Below are positions 1 to 10,477 of a stretch of 64,000 nucleotides of DNA, piece by piece. Below the pieces are notes generated by a model. It searched no databases, had not been told where the DNA came from, and saw only the letters and a list, made by a program, of their open reading frames with translations. The stretch comes from Ectobius pallidus. Taxonomy: Eukaryota; Arthropoda; Insecta; Blattodea; Ectobiidae. Numbering within the stretch: position 1 is the stretch's first letter; the number at the start of each line of letters is the position of its first letter. Both the position numbers and the translations under genes were made by a program. The stretch is taken from assembly GCA_964059195.1 (NCBI GenBank), contig CAXKWD010000007.1, positions 23,695,023-23,759,022 of the forward strand. Direction: 5' to 3'.

Positions 1-309
1 AACGGAAAATAAACATTTCATAAAAATAGGCCTATGAATCATCTAACCAAGAAGAACAAGATGATCTGATAACTGGAATATTTGCTTGTTTTAAACTGTA
101 ACAGTAATATAAGTATATCATATTCCTGACAAACTGTAAATTTCATCGTGGAGGAACATCTCATATTAGATATAGAATTTATAGACGCACCTTATAATAA
201 CAACGACTAAATTAGCGGGATCAATCCCGGCCCAGATCGATAGCAGTTATGCTTTCATCACTGTGCCATTCTCTCGTCAGTAGATTTACAGGCATGTTAA
301 AGTACTCCT
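1..309. other. No recognisable feature
   Basis: AT-rich sequence with no convincing coding frame and no repeat boundary that I can see. It contains one TAGGCCTA octamer at about position 27. Confidence 0.5.
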
Positions 310-375
310 CTGAAAATCGGCTGGCAGTCACGGTAGCAGTGCAACGCCGTCGTTAAATAGCCATATAGCCAAACG
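310..375 (+). repeat. SINE-4 3' tail fragment
   Basis: The stretch with CGGCTGGCAG and CGTCGTTAAATAGCCATA matches the end of the longer SINE-like copy at 54155-54350, which carries CGTCGTTAAATAACCATA after a CGGCTAGAATTAAGG segment. Only the tail is preserved here. The assignment rests on this within-window similarity alone. Confidence 0.5.
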
Positions 376-521
376 AATTCAAAACAACGAGTAATCACTA
401 CCAGTCCCTCTCATTGAGTAATGACCAACCATAGAAACGTCTCAATAACGATTAGGTCTGCCTCGATTAGGGATAAACAGTCACACCCCCCCCTTAAGAG
501 TAGTAGCCTAATATCTCTATC

Positions 522-826
522 GACTCGGCGTGCTCTTGTGGTTAGCGTCGCTGACTACAGATCCGTCGGCCCGGGATCGATTCCCGGTAATTCCTCGGAA
601 TTTTCTGAGGTAGGGAGGTCTGGAACGGGGTGTACTCAGCCTCGTGATTCAAATTGAGGAGCTAAGAACCAACGGCTCCCTGGTCGAGGAAATAACCATT
701 AATTGCAGTGGGTGTCGGCATTTTGGCCATATTCCCCCAATCCTGCCATCTGCTTATAGTAGGTGACGCAGTGGTCGGGTGGTAGGCCTGGTCTCTTTAG
801 CGAAGTAGCGCCATGGAGTTAAGTTT
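522..826 (+). mobile_element. tRNA-derived SINE, family 1, full-length copy
   Basis: The head has Pol III A- and B-box-like segments (GTGGTTAGCGTCGCTGAC and a GGGATCGATTCCCGG T-arm). The body carries GAGGTAGGGAGGTCTGG and GTGGGTGTCGGCATT, and the end has GACGCAGTGGTCGGGTGG followed by GCGCCATGGAGTTAAG. The same modules in the same order recur at 9579-9891 and 39055-39361, with 3' fragments at 5788 and 42893. A 78-residue open frame crossing the head is an accident of the SINE, not a gene. No clear target duplication is visible for this copy. Confidence 0.85.
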
Positions 827-1437
827 CTTTTAAATTTATTGTCTGTACCATTCATTACACACAATCATACCAAAAGAGATGGTTTCTGTAGCTACAATTT
901 TTATTAGCAAATTATTGACATTGCTGCTATCAACACTTCATCATTGTAGTCAGCATAAATTATCATCAATCATAATTTATTATTTTATTATAATAGGCCT
1001 ACTATTATAATAATAATAATTGTTTTTGTTATTGTTGTTGATACTGTTGTTATTATTATTATCATTATTATTATTGGTATCAGTTTATGTGTAATACCAC
1101 ACTGTTCACAAGAAAAATCTGTAGATTTGATTCAGAAACAAAAATAATGAATTTACGAGTACCATTACGTATAGCGTATTGCCTCGGGCATAGGTATAAC
1201 CTTATGTGCACACTAAAAACACCATAAAATGAGTTTCTGCCTAGTTGTATATTAAAATATCCAAACGAGAATAGGGACGAAATACGAATTTCTTTTCTGG
1301 GTAGGGGTTCTTCCCACTTTCAGAATTTAATACACCCATTCCTCACTCTCCCTCTCTGTTTTTCTTCATGTCATTCATAGTCATTTTAGGCCTATGTCAA
1401 GACCACAACTATTTCAGTTTGCTAATAATAATGAGCT
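827..1437. other. AT-rich spacer with impure ATT/TTG tracts
   Basis: No gene is seen. Imperfect trinucleotide tracts (ATTATT, TTGTTATTG) lie at about 960-1080. Two TAGGCCTA octamers occur, near 994 and 1387. Confidence 0.5.
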
Positions 1438-1880
1438 ATCTTTACCTGAGTTTCACCTCTCCCTTTCAGGGACATTTAAGCGACCCAAGCCGCCCGGGCC
1501 TTACAGGGCCGCGACCTGTCGGGAGAGGGATTATCTTTGGATCACATACAGCTTTTTTGACCAGACAAGGTCATGGAGGGCCTCCCGGATGAGTGATCAG
1601 CCCAATGCCGGGGCCACATCCGAGACAACACGAACATTTAGGACGAGACACGCCATTCACACACACATACACACTCATTCCAAACAAAGCGAGGATGGGA
1701 TGAAGACGATAATGACGGCCAGATGATATCCGGGGATCACAAGGGCCTAAAGTCACCCGACATGTCTCAGAGGTGAGGAAAAGCCCCGGAAAAAATGTAA
1801 CCTATTTAACTTGTCCCGACCAGGATTTGAACCCGGACCCACTGCGTGAGAAGAGCATCCCCTACGCTACAGCGGTGGAC
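1438..1880 (-). mobile_element. tRNA-derived SINE, family 2, minus-strand copy
   Basis: Read on the minus strand this matches the clean copy at 35757-36199. It has a tRNA-like head with GGGTTCAAATCCTGG, then the GGTTTTTCC-type segment, a TCATCCGGGAGGCCCTCC core, a GTCGCGGCCCTG segment and a final GGGAGAGGTGAAAC. The open frames of 60-110 residues across it (1368-1756, both strands) are by-products of the GC-rich SINE body. CTAATAAT occurs just outside both ends and may be a degenerate target duplication. Confidence 0.85.
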
Positions 1881-2789
1881 CCTAATAATTTAAGAGATGT
1901 TATAGTAGAAAGATAATATTTCCATAATCTAACCCAAACTTTTCAGTAGAGTCTACAACGACTATTACATAACAGATAGGCCAACTTCTTGACCTTTAAA
2001 GAATGTGATATAAATTCAGGAAACATTATCGTTATTTAATGTTATATTATTATTAAGTAATTAATTTTACTGTCGGTCATGGTACTCTAGATGGTGGCCG
2101 AGGCTATTGTGTAAGATATGAATTACATTTAATTAAAAATAACATGTATCAACATGTATGTCTTGAATTACTTTAATTTTTGTGGTTTCGGGTTATATAT
2201 CTTTAGTGATTGAATATAATCATAGTAGCTATTCTGGCACTAAAAAATCCGACTGTGGTTTTCCGCATGTTTTTCGCATAGTTCGAGGCATCGTATTATG
2301 CAAAATGAAAGCCAATGTTCGACATAGAGTGATTTTATGACCCAACCACAAACAAATTACAGCCGTAGCAAGGAGGAAGTGGAGTATAAATCCATAAAGA
2401 TGATATGGCTGAAAACCTTTCTTCACTTATGTCTGAATGTGCCGTCGGCGAGTGCAGTCGGTTTCAGTGATTCTTAAAGTAATGGCAATGAAGTTTCTAT
2501 TCGATTTCACCTAATTACTCTGTCCCTGATTAGAAAGTAAAGAAATGCCGAGTTTGTCTGAACTGCACTCGGTGATTTAAATTCCGGATTACTTGGATTA
2601 CGATAGGAAGAGATTGGCTATGCTCTTAGCAATATGATAACAAATGGTGTGATTCTCTTACGACTTGCTGAATTTATTACCATAAAGAATATCTAAAGTA
2701 AGTTTCAATTTGTGAAGAGATAAAATCACAAATTGAATTCGCTAAAATTATTTCGAGAAGAGTATATTCAATAAAGGTAATCAGCATCT
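1881..2789. other. No recognisable gene
   Basis: AT-rich sequence. The frames present are short and have no recognisable domain. A left copy of AGCATCTTC at 2783-2791 is the duplicated target of the next element. Confidence 0.5.
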
Positions 2790-3182
2790 TCATAGGCGTA
2801 CCGAGGGGGGGGGGTTTTGGGGGTTTGAACCCCCCCATTGATTAAAAAAAGGAAAATTGTATAATTTTTTTAAGTCTGCCCATAAATTACTTAATACAAG
2901 TATAAAGCGTGGGAAGCTTAAAAATCGTTATTTTGCGTCTTCATTTTTAAAATTTTCCGGGGAGGATCCCCGGAAGCTTAAAACTCGTTATTTTGCGTCC
3001 TAATTTTTAAAATTTTCCGGGGGAGGCCCCGGAAGCTTAAAACTTGTTATTTTGCATCTTAATTTTTAAAATTTTCCGGGGGAGGAACCCCGGACCCCCC
3101 TCTCCCTGGGGGGTAGTCCATACCCCCCAGACCCCGCGGATGTTATAACACCCCCCATATGGTCGGCCTGGTTACGCCTATG
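2790..3182. mobile_element. Short GC-rich DNA transposon with internal tandem array
   Basis: The ends are inverted: TCATAGGCGTACC on the left and GGTTACGCCTATGA on the right. The direct repeat AGCATCTTC flanks the element at 2783-2791 and 3183-3191 (6-9 bp, depending on where the inverted ends are cut). It contains G- and C-homopolymer runs and three tandem units of about 60 bp. No open frame spans it, so it is non-autonomous. The superfamily is not certain. Confidence 0.7.
2912..3092 (+). repeat. Three-unit ~60-bp tandem repeat
   Basis: Units begin with GGAAGCTTAAA at 2912, 2972 and 3031. Each contains CGTTATTTTGCGTCTT-like text, TTTTTAAAATTTTCCGGGG and a GGAGG...CCCCGG end. The array lies wholly inside the transposon at 2790-3182. 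Confidence 0.85.
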
Positions 3183-3197
3183 AGCATCTTCATTACT

Positions 3198-3600
3198 GGG
3201 TATATTATAGGAGAAAAGTTCCTCTGACACTGGGATTTGAACCCAGGACCTTTGGCTATCCGTGCCAATGCTCTACCAACTGAGGTAAACCAGAGTTAAT
3301 TTCACAGCGCTAGATGGAACCTCTCTCATATGACTTCTTGCCCTTAATGGTCTACTTCATTGACAGAGAAGTTAAGTCGTAGAAGAAAGGTTCCATCTGG
3401 CACTGTGAAGTGAACTCTGGCTTAACTCAGTTGGTAGAGCATTGGCACGGATAGCCAAAGGTCCTGGGTTCAAATCCCAGTGCCAGAAGAATTTTTCTCC
3501 TATAATGTTCTCATGTAATGTCCAACAGAGACAATAATCTACGGTTCAATCTTGAATGTTAACTGTACAATAACAGTGGAAGCCCGGTCACAAAAGTCAC
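3198..3600. mobile_element. Inverted tRNA-like element, copy 1
   Basis: Two tRNA-like heads face outward. One is on the minus strand at about 3222-3292 and one on the plus strand at about 3415-3486. Each reads (TT)A(G/A)CTCAGTTGGTAGAGCATTGG, then GATAGCCAAAGGTCC, then GGGTTCAAATCCCAG. Their flanks TATTATAGGAGAAAA and TTTTCTCCTATAATG are also inverted, as are GATGGAACCTCTCTC and AAAGGTTCCATC next to the centre. The anticodon loop lacks the conserved U33, so these are SINE heads, not functional tRNAs. The 3' segment with GTTAACTGTACAATAACAGTGG also occurs at about 6830-6860. Confidence 0.75.
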
Positions 3601-4534
3601 AAATTACTGCAGTACCGCACTTTAGCTGTTAAAATGAAGTTATATAAACTTAATAAAAATATACAAACTTATGATCCATTTATGTCTTATGGTTCATTTA
3701 TGGTTCTTTTCTTTCTTTTTATTTTCTTTCTTTTTCTTTTCTTAAAAGTATTGTACTTTAATTTTGAAAATTGTAAATTTTTTTGCTTGTTTATTTGTGT
3801 ATTTTTGTATTTGTATTTGTATTTGCACATACGTTTGTAAATGTAATTTAAATACATAAAAAAAAATATATAAAAAAAAATTATAAAAGAAACGCAATTA
3901 ATAAAATATTTTTTTTGGCACAACACAGGAATCTTCGCCATACCCGGTCAAAATGATTTACAGCAACGCAATTTGTGCAAAATAATTGTTTTTGTGTGAA
4001 CCACTTAAGTGTTCTTTATGCAAACATGTTATTGCTCCTGCTCTTTCGGGGTTTCCGGACCAACATGTACTTATGTATTTATGTAATTTTGAAATAAAAT
4101 TGAAATAAATGAATTTTCTTGTAAATAAGCGCAGTTCACAAACAATGCTTTTTAACTTCACTCAAAAAACACACTACAATTAGGCCTAAAACTACAATCA
4201 ACATATTTCAGGCATTAGAAGTATCTAACTACGAAATTTAATAATAACGTCTACAGATATAATTTTAAGTATATGTTCTATTCTCGAGCTTATTCCGATA
4301 TTTTTATAAAACGGGACAGTGACTTTTATTTTGGAATACCGACGGGACGGCCAGAGACACATCTAATAAATGGGACTGTCTCGGTCAAAACTGGATCTTT
4401 GGTCACCCTAACCGTGGCCTCTTTTTAATTATTAATATACTTAGTAATTGCGAAGGATAAAAATCTGATGCCCATTGGTTGAGAATGGCACTTCGAAGGT
4501 TATAGACAGTAGCCTACTCACCGTCAGGGAAGAA
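3601..4534. other. AT-rich region without supported gene
   Basis: Long T-rich and A-rich tracts (3690-3910) open low-complexity frames of 68-84 residues rich in F, Y and K on both strands. They show no domain and are most likely chance frames. One TTAGGCCTAA lies at about 4181. Confidence 0.5.
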
Positions 4535-4610
4535 GCTGACACCGGGATTAGAACCCGTGGAATTAGGCTTTAACCTTTCGGGTTCGAATCCCAGAGTTAG
4601 AGGATAGGTC
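4535..4610. repeat. Degenerate tRNA-like T-arms in inverted orientation
   Basis: CCGGGATTAGAACCCG is a T-arm read on the minus strand. It is followed at once by CGGGTTCGAATCCCAGAG on the plus strand. This is a compact, decayed version of the outward-facing tRNA-like arrangement at 3198 and 6645. No complete cloverleaf is present. Confidence 0.45.
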
Positions 4611-5714
4611 TCACATTTCAGAGATTACAGTAGGTGTGGTCCCTTAAGTCCCTTTACAGTCGCTGTGTGCTGTTACAGTACTTGCAGAGTTGATTTTACA
4701 GTTGAAAATACCGTTCTAAGTAATTAGATAGAATGAGAACTATTTTAAGAGGCAAAATTTTACTTCTTTTCACTTCTTCATAAACATGAACCTTAAGTAC
4801 TGTTGTTAAAAGTGTTCACATATTATTGTTTTAAACATAAAAAATAGAATTTATGGTTATCCATTGTTTTATTATAATGCTATTATTTTTTTATTATCCG
4901 TGATTTTGCAATAGGCTGTGCTTATTCATTCCCCAATTACACCGGATAATTGAGAGTTGAAATCTGAAATTCATTGTAGTAATATTTTTCTTTTTTTAGT
5001 CTAAAGCAATGAATTTTAACTTTGAATGGAAGTATCTATTTGAGCAAGTGTTGATAATAAAAATATCCTGGGCTTATATTGTAGGATGTAACGAATGGTT
5101 GGTGTTGCGTTGTATATGTCTTTTGTTAGCAGAGTTATTCTCTGACGAGCAAGCTGGCGTATTTGAGCCAGGAGATACGACAATTCCCTCTCTTCCCATG
5201 AAACCAATTTTCGCTGGTTGCTCAATAGTGATAACAGAGCACAATGGTCAAGGTAAATTGCTGTTCCCTACACTTTATCCATATCTACACACAGCTTTAA
5301 AGGGAATAGTTACAAACACATTTCAGATACTTCTCTGTACGTCCTGCTGAAACACATGGCTGAATATAGCTATTCTCTTTCAGGCAACTGAAAATTATAA
5401 TTTTAGAAAGTCTGTTATAAAAGAATCGGCGTTCTGAACATTCAGGCTTTATTGTAGATTCAACAACTAACTTTGAATAGAGTAATTAACAGCTTACAGA
5501 TGTCGACAAGAAGAAGTCCCGAAGAAATATCTCGTGTCCACAGAAGTGATTGTAACGTCAATAGAGGCAATAAGTACATTACCTAATATTTTAGCAAAAT
5601 TTATAAATCTACAAAAAATGACACAGAAGTCAAATATATTGTGAAGGTGACATTGATTCCACCAATACTTCTATTTCAATTCTGAGAGATCATACACCTC
5701 GAATTACTCGTGAA

Positions 5715-5718
<4 letters not shown>
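4611..5718. other. No recognisable gene; unresolved 113-codon frame
   Basis: A plus-strand frame of 113 codons (5009-5350) and an overlapping minus-strand frame (5016-5225) are open. Neither shows a known domain, a signal peptide or a repeat match in this window. I treat them as unsupported. The rest is AT-rich. Confidence 0.4.

Positions 5719-5789
<71 letters not shown>
5719..5789. repeat. (TA)n followed by (GA)n microsatellite
   Basis: An alternating TA tract of about 25 bp runs directly into an alternating AG tract of about 45 bp. The tract abuts the SINE-1 fragment that follows. Confidence 0.95.
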
Positions 5790-5793
<4 letters not shown>

Positions 5794-5852
5794 GCAGCGG
5801 TCGGGTGGTAGGCCAAGTCCCGCCAGGGATGTAGCGCCACGGAGTTTTAGTT
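5788..5852 (+). mobile_element. SINE family 1, 3' end fragment
   Basis: GACGCAGCGGTCGGGTGG, then a CCAGGGATGTAGCGCCAC segment and GGAGTTTTAGTTT match the last ~65 bp of the full copies at 522, 9579 and 39055. The head and body are missing and are replaced by the microsatellite. Confidence 0.8.
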
Positions 5853-6644
5853 TAAAATTATTTTGTTGTTTTGATTTTTCAGTATATTGTTACAATAATT
5901 CATATGAATGAGTAAATTAATTTTAAATAAACAATATCGTGATTTAATTAAATTTGCTCTTTATAAACAAGCAATCTTATTCAGAAAGTAAAAGTATGTC
6001 TATTAAAACCTAAAAAAACATGTGATTATAATAATGAAACATTATTCTGATGACGAAGGAGATAGGAAATGTATAGAACTAAAATAGATCGCGAATGTGG
6101 GACTCTTAATAAAATGATTTTTTTGTCAAGTAGGGTTGCTATTCGTTTTTTAAACTATGTATCTTAATATTTTCGAATAAATAAGTAAATGAATGAAACA
6201 TTAAGCGAAAAAGAACTAGGGGTAAGCCGTAGTGAAGCCGTTTGAAGCAGTTCTCTACTAATCGGAAGGGCGCGGTGGAATGATTCAATTGATGAAATCC
6301 TTTTCGGTGGCACTATGAGCCATGGGTCAACCCAATATCCGATCAAAATAAATGCTGATAAATGCTGAAAATTGCCTAAAATATTCGGGAACTTCGACTT
6401 CAAGGAACCATAGCTTGTGTAATAGAGATCCTACTACGAAATGTAAATAAAAATCCGAGTATCCTATCCAAATATTAATTATTAATATATTTTAATATTT
6501 TATTTTGAATCGTAAACATTATTTAACAGAACTCTCTCTATCTATGCAAAATTTCATATTGCGGGCCAAGCTCGTTATGGTAAAAATTTAGGTACTATCC
6601 CGTTATAGAGATTATAGAGGATAGATAGGTATATAAGCATTCAT
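5853..6644. other. No recognisable feature
   Basis: AT-rich sequence. A minus-strand 79-codon frame (6164-6403) has no recognisable domain. Confidence 0.45.
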
Positions 6645-7075
6645 GAACCACAGATTTTTGTCTCTGTTGGACATTACATGAGAATATTATAGGAGAAAAA
6701 TTCCTCCGACACTAGGACTTGAATCCAGGACCTTTGGCTATTCGCGCCAATGCTCTACCAACTGAACTAAGCCGGAATTCAATTCACAGCGCCAGATGGA
6801 ACCTTTCTCCTATATATCTATCTTCAAAGTTAACTGTACAATAACAGTGGGAGCCCGGTCACAAAAATCTCTACTTTAGTGTGTGCCTCATAGTAATGCA
6901 TATGACATAACTTGTCTAAGAGGTAGACCATTAGGGCAATCAGTCATAGGAGAGAGGTTCCATCTGGCGCTGTGAACTGAACTCCGGCTTAGCTCAGCTG
7001 GTAGAGCATTGGCGAATAGCCAAAGGTCGTGGATTCAAGTCCCAGTGTCGAAGGAATTTTTCTCCTATAATATTC
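6645..7075. mobile_element. Inverted tRNA-like element, copy 2
   Basis: This has the same architecture as 3198-3600. A minus-strand tRNA-like head lies at about 6703-6776 and a plus-strand head at about 6985-7053 (GGCTTAGCTCAGCTGG, TAGAGCATTGGCGAATAG, GTGGATTCAAGTCCCAG). Inverted TATTATAGGAGAAAAA and TTTTTCTCCTATAAT lie at the outer ends. CAGCGCCAGATGGAACC and GGTTCCATCTGGCGCTG are inverted next to the centre. The central spacer here is longer and includes GTTAACTGTACAATAACAG. The plus-strand head has lost part of its anticodon arm. Confidence 0.75.
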
Positions 7076-7574
7076 ATATAGAGGATGTCACCATCATTTT
7101 GTTCCCATTCGTACAAATAAATAAAATCACGTAAACGTGTAAGAGAGTGCCAGGTGGAGTTAATAGCCCACATTTAAGAAACCATTGAATTTTAGACCAC
7201 AGTTTCTAAGGAAAGTTTGATAAGCACATAAGGAATAAGTGGGATAACTAGAATATTAACAGTACGAATTTACAACAAATTCCTCAAGTCAGCAGCAGGT
7301 CTATTCCTCTATTTTTGTCAAAACATCTGAAGCCTTACAAATACGCAATCAAAAACTCAGAAAGAAATATGAGATAATAATCCAGTGGCGTCTTATAAAC
7401 CTGTGAGCACTTTAAGGCCCGAATTTCATAGTAAATTACTAGTAGGTCACAGCGGAATGATAATTCTTCACACTAACCGTGTGTAGGCTAAAGTGGAAAA
7501 GTAGAGTCATATTGAGTACGTCTGGTGGTATACCGGGATATGTGAGTCAGTTGGAGAATTTTCTGTTTTACTGG
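7076..7574. other. No recognisable feature
   Basis: No coding frame or repeat boundary that I can support. Confidence 0.45.
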
Positions 7575-7580
7575 CAATGT

Positions 7581-7652
7581 GCCATGGTAGCTCAATGGTA
7601 GAGCGGTGGCATGGAGAGCCGAAGATCCTGGTTCAAATCCCAGCTATGGCAT
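7581..7652 (+). repeat. tRNA-like sequence (SINE head or tRNA pseudogene)
   Basis: GCCATGG at the start can pair with CTATGGC at the end as a 7-bp acceptor-like stem. GCTCAATGGTAGAGC forms a D-arm and CTGGTTCAAATCCCAG a T-arm. The anticodon arm is imperfect, with a loop reading ATGGAGA. The size fits a tRNA, but GGA would be a Ser anticodon and the long variable arm of tRNA-Ser is absent. The middle resembles the heads at 3415 and 6985, so a SINE origin is more likely than a working tRNA. Confidence 0.5.
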
Positions 7653-8879
7653 TGGATTTTTCAGTCTGTTTCTACCTTTCCCATTCGGTGAACCTTCATT
7701 GTACAGACTTAGAAGCAAGTGATTTTTCAAACATGTCATCTTCGAAGATTGTCAGGAACAGCTTTCTAGAAAAATTGTATTCGCTGAAAAGGAATCACTA
7801 AATTGAAATATCCACCCAAAGAGGTGATGTATTCACAATTAAATTTTAAAAAAATAATACATTTAATAGTGACAATGGTAGTACTGTTGCTACAGCGATG
7901 ATACATACCCTAGTGAGGTATAACAATAAGGAATAATTGCATTGTAACGCATTAGCAGCCACACTGTTGCTAAACAAAAGCCTGAAACGTGGAAGTGTTG
8001 CGTCCGCATAATTGGCATATTCTCACCAGTCTTGAGTGCCAAGCAGCGTCTTCCGTGTCCGCTGCGTGTGACGATAGCGCCATCCCCGGGAGAAAGTAGA
8101 CCGTGACTGTCAGCCGGACCGCGAAAAGTGAGTGAGGGATCAGGACGTGGTGGGTCTTGATGGGGCTTGACCCCCATGGAAACTACTAATCACGTGTCAT
8201 CACTTTCCATATCTAGTGTTTTGATAGACTTTTGTTACTTTCATACTATAGCACTATCTGTCAACCTATTCTGTCTTATCTCTTTCTCTACTATAAGAAC
8301 TACAGGAACAGGAAGCGTTGCATTCGACCTTGAAATCCTATGTCCAGTTTTCAGCATTATTTATATTATATTTATTATATTGTCTTTAGTCATAACTACA
8401 GGATTTTGACTGCTTACAAATAAAACACATAAATAGACAAATTTCAAACAGTTTTTAAGTTTGAAAATTCTTCAAGAGTATTGAAGGTATTAATTCCTAT
8501 TAACTATTTGCAAAGTATGCTTGAAAATCTCTGTTCTTTGTAGGTTTTAATTCATCAAATCACGTTATAATTTATGGGACCTAAATATAAAAATATGAAT
8601 GTAATGGTACGCTTAATCTATATTTTGGTAGGTTAATGCAGGAATGTATTGTATTGTTGTAATTATGTACGGTACATCTTTCCGAAAATTATAATCATTA
8701 ATGTTGGTATGGACATGTATCAAGAGATCTAATTAATGAAGATTTACAATAGCCTAAATTATTAAAATTTCATACTCAAGAATACCAACTAGGACATTTT
8801 TTTTAAATGATTGTAAGAATTCTATTGGAATATCAAGAAATTCCAATTCTACCTGAACTCCCTCAAAATAGTTATACAT
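7653..8879. other. No supported gene; short GC-richer patch at 7940-8175
   Basis: A GC-richer stretch with several CpGs (about 7980-8175) is unlike its AT-rich surroundings and may be part of an older element. Frames across it (7890-8177 minus, 8167-8409 plus) show no recognisable domain. Confidence 0.4.
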
Positions 8880-9270
8880 ATCTGGCTGGAAAAAGCATAG
8901 GCCTATCTTCAAGTCTTCAGAATCCCAAAATGTAGTTTTTGGAACCATGTCTATGTGCGTGTGTGTGTTCTCATGTGCCTGTGAACATCTTAGTCGAAAA
9001 CGAAAAATCCAATAGAAAATCATTTTTATTTTAAATGGTCAGGCCTAGTCCTCCAGGAATATTACTCGAAGCAGGGCAATGAATTTCTGTTATTTTTAGT
9101 ACTACTTTACGCAAACAAATTTTGATTTTCGCGATTTTCTCGAAACAACTGAGACGATTTTGTTTATATTATATATTTATTATTTACACAAAATAAATTT
9201 AAGTTTAACAACTAAACATTTATATGTAACCTTTCTTCCTGTAACTTCTCTGAAGGCTAATTATAAGCCT
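8880..9270 (+). repeat. Dispersed repeat W, diverged copy
   Basis: The order GGAACCATGTCTATGTG, a CCTGTGAACATCT segment, TTTCGCGATTTTCTCG, GACGATTTTG and TTCTCTGAAGGCTAATTATAAGCC parallels 36700-37375. No coding capacity is visible. The class of repeat is unknown. Confidence 0.55.
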
Positions 9271-9475
9271 TTATAATAAACTTACGTTTATTGTCTTGCC
9301 TAGAGAATAAATATGGGTAGAATGAGGTAGCTTACGCAAATGAATACGCATTTCCAAAATGCGACCGCTTGATGTTTGTCGCATTAGGCTATATATGGTA
9401 CAGTATTTTAGAAAATCTGGAGGATATAAGCAACCGGTATAGGATGAATTTATTGTATGAAAATATAGATTTTTC

Positions 9476-9478
<3 letters not shown>

Positions 9479-9517
<39 letters not shown>
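9479..9517. repeat. (TA)n microsatellite
   Basis: Nearly uninterrupted alternating TA of about 38 bp. Confidence 0.95.
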
Positions 9518-9519
<2 letters not shown>

Positions 9520-9578
9520 GTTTCTTGTCAGGCTGGGTGAAAAAAAATATATATAAAATAATGTTTGTATTTGTACGT

Positions 9579-9891
9579 GACCGCCGGCGTGGTCTTGTAG
9601 TTAGCGTCGCTGACTACAGATCCGTCGGCCCGGGTTCGATCCCCGGTACCTCCTCCGATTTTTCTGAGGTAGGGAGGTCTGGTAGGGGTGCACTCACCGT
9701 CGTGATTCAAATTGAGGAGCTACTTGATAGAGAAGTAGCGGCTCCGGTCATGAAAACCACCGTTAACGGCCGTGGGTGTCGGCATGCTGATCACATGCAC
9801 CCCCAATCCTGCCATCTGCCTGTGGTAGATGACGCAGCGGTCGGGTGGTAGACCAAGTCCCTCCAGGGATGTTGCGCTACGGAATTTAGTT
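9579..9891 (+). mobile_element. tRNA-derived SINE, family 1, best copy
   Basis: Flanked by a 15-bp target duplication with one mismatch: TTTGTATTTGTACGT at 9564-9578 and TTTGTATTTGTAAGT at 9892-9906. This defines the SINE exactly. The head contains GTAGTTAGCGTCGCTGAC and GGGTTCGATCCCCGG, which are good A- and B-box-like promoter elements. The body ends with GATGACGCAGCGGTCGGG and a GCGCTACGG segment. Open frames of 60-108 residues across it are incidental. Confidence 0.92.
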
Positions 9892-9906
9892 TTTGTATTT
9901 GTAAGT

Positions 9907-10469
9907 ACTGTATGTCTATTTGTGTATCTGTGAACAGGCTTTCACAGAAAGGATAAACCCGAAGGAAATGTTAAAGTTTCTCAGCATTTCAGGATGTGAT
10001 GTGAAACTCCACATTTACTTTCAATCCAATAACAAATATTACAAATACATGGGGTTACGTTACTGTTGATTGAGTTGTTACTTTATTTGATAGTCTCTAA
10101 AAGTGAATAAGCAAGCAAAGTATTTACTGAGAACGGCTCCAACACGTGCTAGATCAATACACTACCGGTATATTTTTTTACAATTGCGTCGCCGAAAATG
10201 TTGAGTGAAGGCCAAAAATTATGCTTTATCTTAAGATACGAATATTATTTATACGCGAATAAAATTTTCATTTATGAAAAACAGGTATTCTATTAAAATT
10301 TCCCAGGATGATTTCAAATTTATAACCCACTAGCGATGTTAGTTGACGAATGCTTATTTTGAAATATAACTTCAGCTCTGAAAGGGTAAACGCAGTTCAA
10401 AATTTCTGTTTTACAGCATTGTAAAATTGAATAAATGATTTTATGTAAAACTTTATTGTTCTCTGTCCT
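9907..10469. other. No recognisable feature
   Basis: AT-rich spacer between the SINE and the hAT MITE. Confidence 0.5.
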
Positions 10470-10477
10470 ATTCAGAG

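Noticed and set aside
421..657. 78-codon gene
   Set aside because: The frame lies across the SINE family 1 head, which recurs at 9579 and 39055 without conserving the frame.
3415..3486. Functional tRNA gene
   Set aside because: The anticodon loop lacks U33, and the head is duplicated in inverted form as part of a repeat element.
3634..3941. Membrane protein frames rich in Phe and Tyr
   Set aside because: They are low-complexity T-rich/A-rich DNA read in both directions, with no family features.
5009..5350. 113-codon gene
   Set aside because: Both strands are open over part of it, there is no recognisable domain, and no promoter or splice evidence was seen.
7581..7652. Functional tRNA gene
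   Set aside because: The acceptor, D and T arms are fair, but the anticodon stem is poor. The implied Ser anticodon conflicts with the short variable arm, and the middle resembles SINE heads elsewhere in the window.
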